A DNA stretch of 6,921 bases from Alphaproteobacteria bacterium (GTDB taxonomy: Bacteria; Pseudomonadota; Alphaproteobacteria; JAAXGF01): positions 1-6,921 of the forward strand of contig JAAXGF010000370.1 in assembly GCA_012267605.1 (NCBI GenBank), written 5' to 3'. The notes beneath the pieces were generated by a model. That model made no database searches, had not been told where the DNA came from, and saw nothing but the letters and a program-made list of their open reading frames with translations. The position numbers and the translations under genes were made by a program. Positions 6,901 through 6,921 of this stretch are shown here, piece by piece. The first letter of the stretch is position 1; each line of letters opens with the position of its first letter.

Positions 6901-6921
6901 TTAGCCCGACTTCCGCAACTC
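6901..6921 (-). repeat. Right copy of the window-end inverted repeat
   Basis: These last 21 bases, read on the minus strand, match bases 2-22 at 20 of 21 positions. Unlike the left copy it lies in non-coding sequence. The match reaches the window edge, so its full length cannot be seen. Confidence 0.7.

Larger units (their letters stand above)
6620..6921. other. Leader region upstream of rfbA, no convincing gene
   Basis: About 300 bases without a gene I can support. Short open frames exist on both strands, but none has a recognisable motif or binding site. The part nearest rfbA is rich in short inverted repeats (6661-6758), and the last 21 bases form the inverted match to the window start. 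It probably carries the promoter of the rhamnose unit, but I could not find a -35/-10 pair of good quality on the minus strand. Confidence 0.5.

Overview
The window looks like part of a bacterial cell-surface polysaccharide locus, most likely proteobacterial. Gene density is high, base composition is moderately GC-rich, starts are mixed ATG/GTG, and genes overlap by 4-8 bases. No taxonomic marker is present, so the organism is inferred only from this style and from the resemblance of the left-hand gene to the PrsT-type TPR proteins of exosortase (PEP-CTERM) loci.

Layout: (1) Positions 1-1217, plus strand: the C-terminal part of a TPR-repeat protein whose 5' end lies outside the window and whose frame is broken by one missing base near 870. 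(2) 1218-1444: a short gap between convergent genes, with an inverted repeat right after the plus-strand stop codon. (3) 1445-6619, minus strand: a tightly packed unit read right to left, rfbA (broken by two indels), rfbC, rfbD, rfbB, then a signal-peptide-bearing protein made of kinesin-light-chain-type TPRs. (4) 6620-6921: a leader with no convincing gene, containing several short dyads, and ending in a sequence that is the inverted copy of the window's first bases.

The four rfb (rml) genes encode the complete dTDP-L-rhamnose pathway: glucose-1-phosphate to dTDP-glucose (RfbA), 4,6-dehydration (RfbB), 3,5-epimerisation (RfbC) and 4-keto reduction (RfbD). The product is the rhamnose donor for surface or exopolysaccharide. 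No glycosyltransferase, polymerase, flippase or exosortase gene is visible, so the polymer is unknown. The exported TPR protein ending the unit and the PrsT-like protein facing it may be accessory scaffolds of polymer export or protein sorting; that is inference from context.

The main oddities are three frame breaks in two otherwise well-conserved genes, both near the window ends; a 20-of-21 inverted match between the two window ends; a 13-unit TPR array with an exact 42-residue period; and a run of dyads about two helical turns apart upstream of rfbA. No RNA genes, CRISPR array, transposase or phage gene was seen. I found no clear new system; the pathway is a known one, and the TPR gene attached to it is the least explained part.
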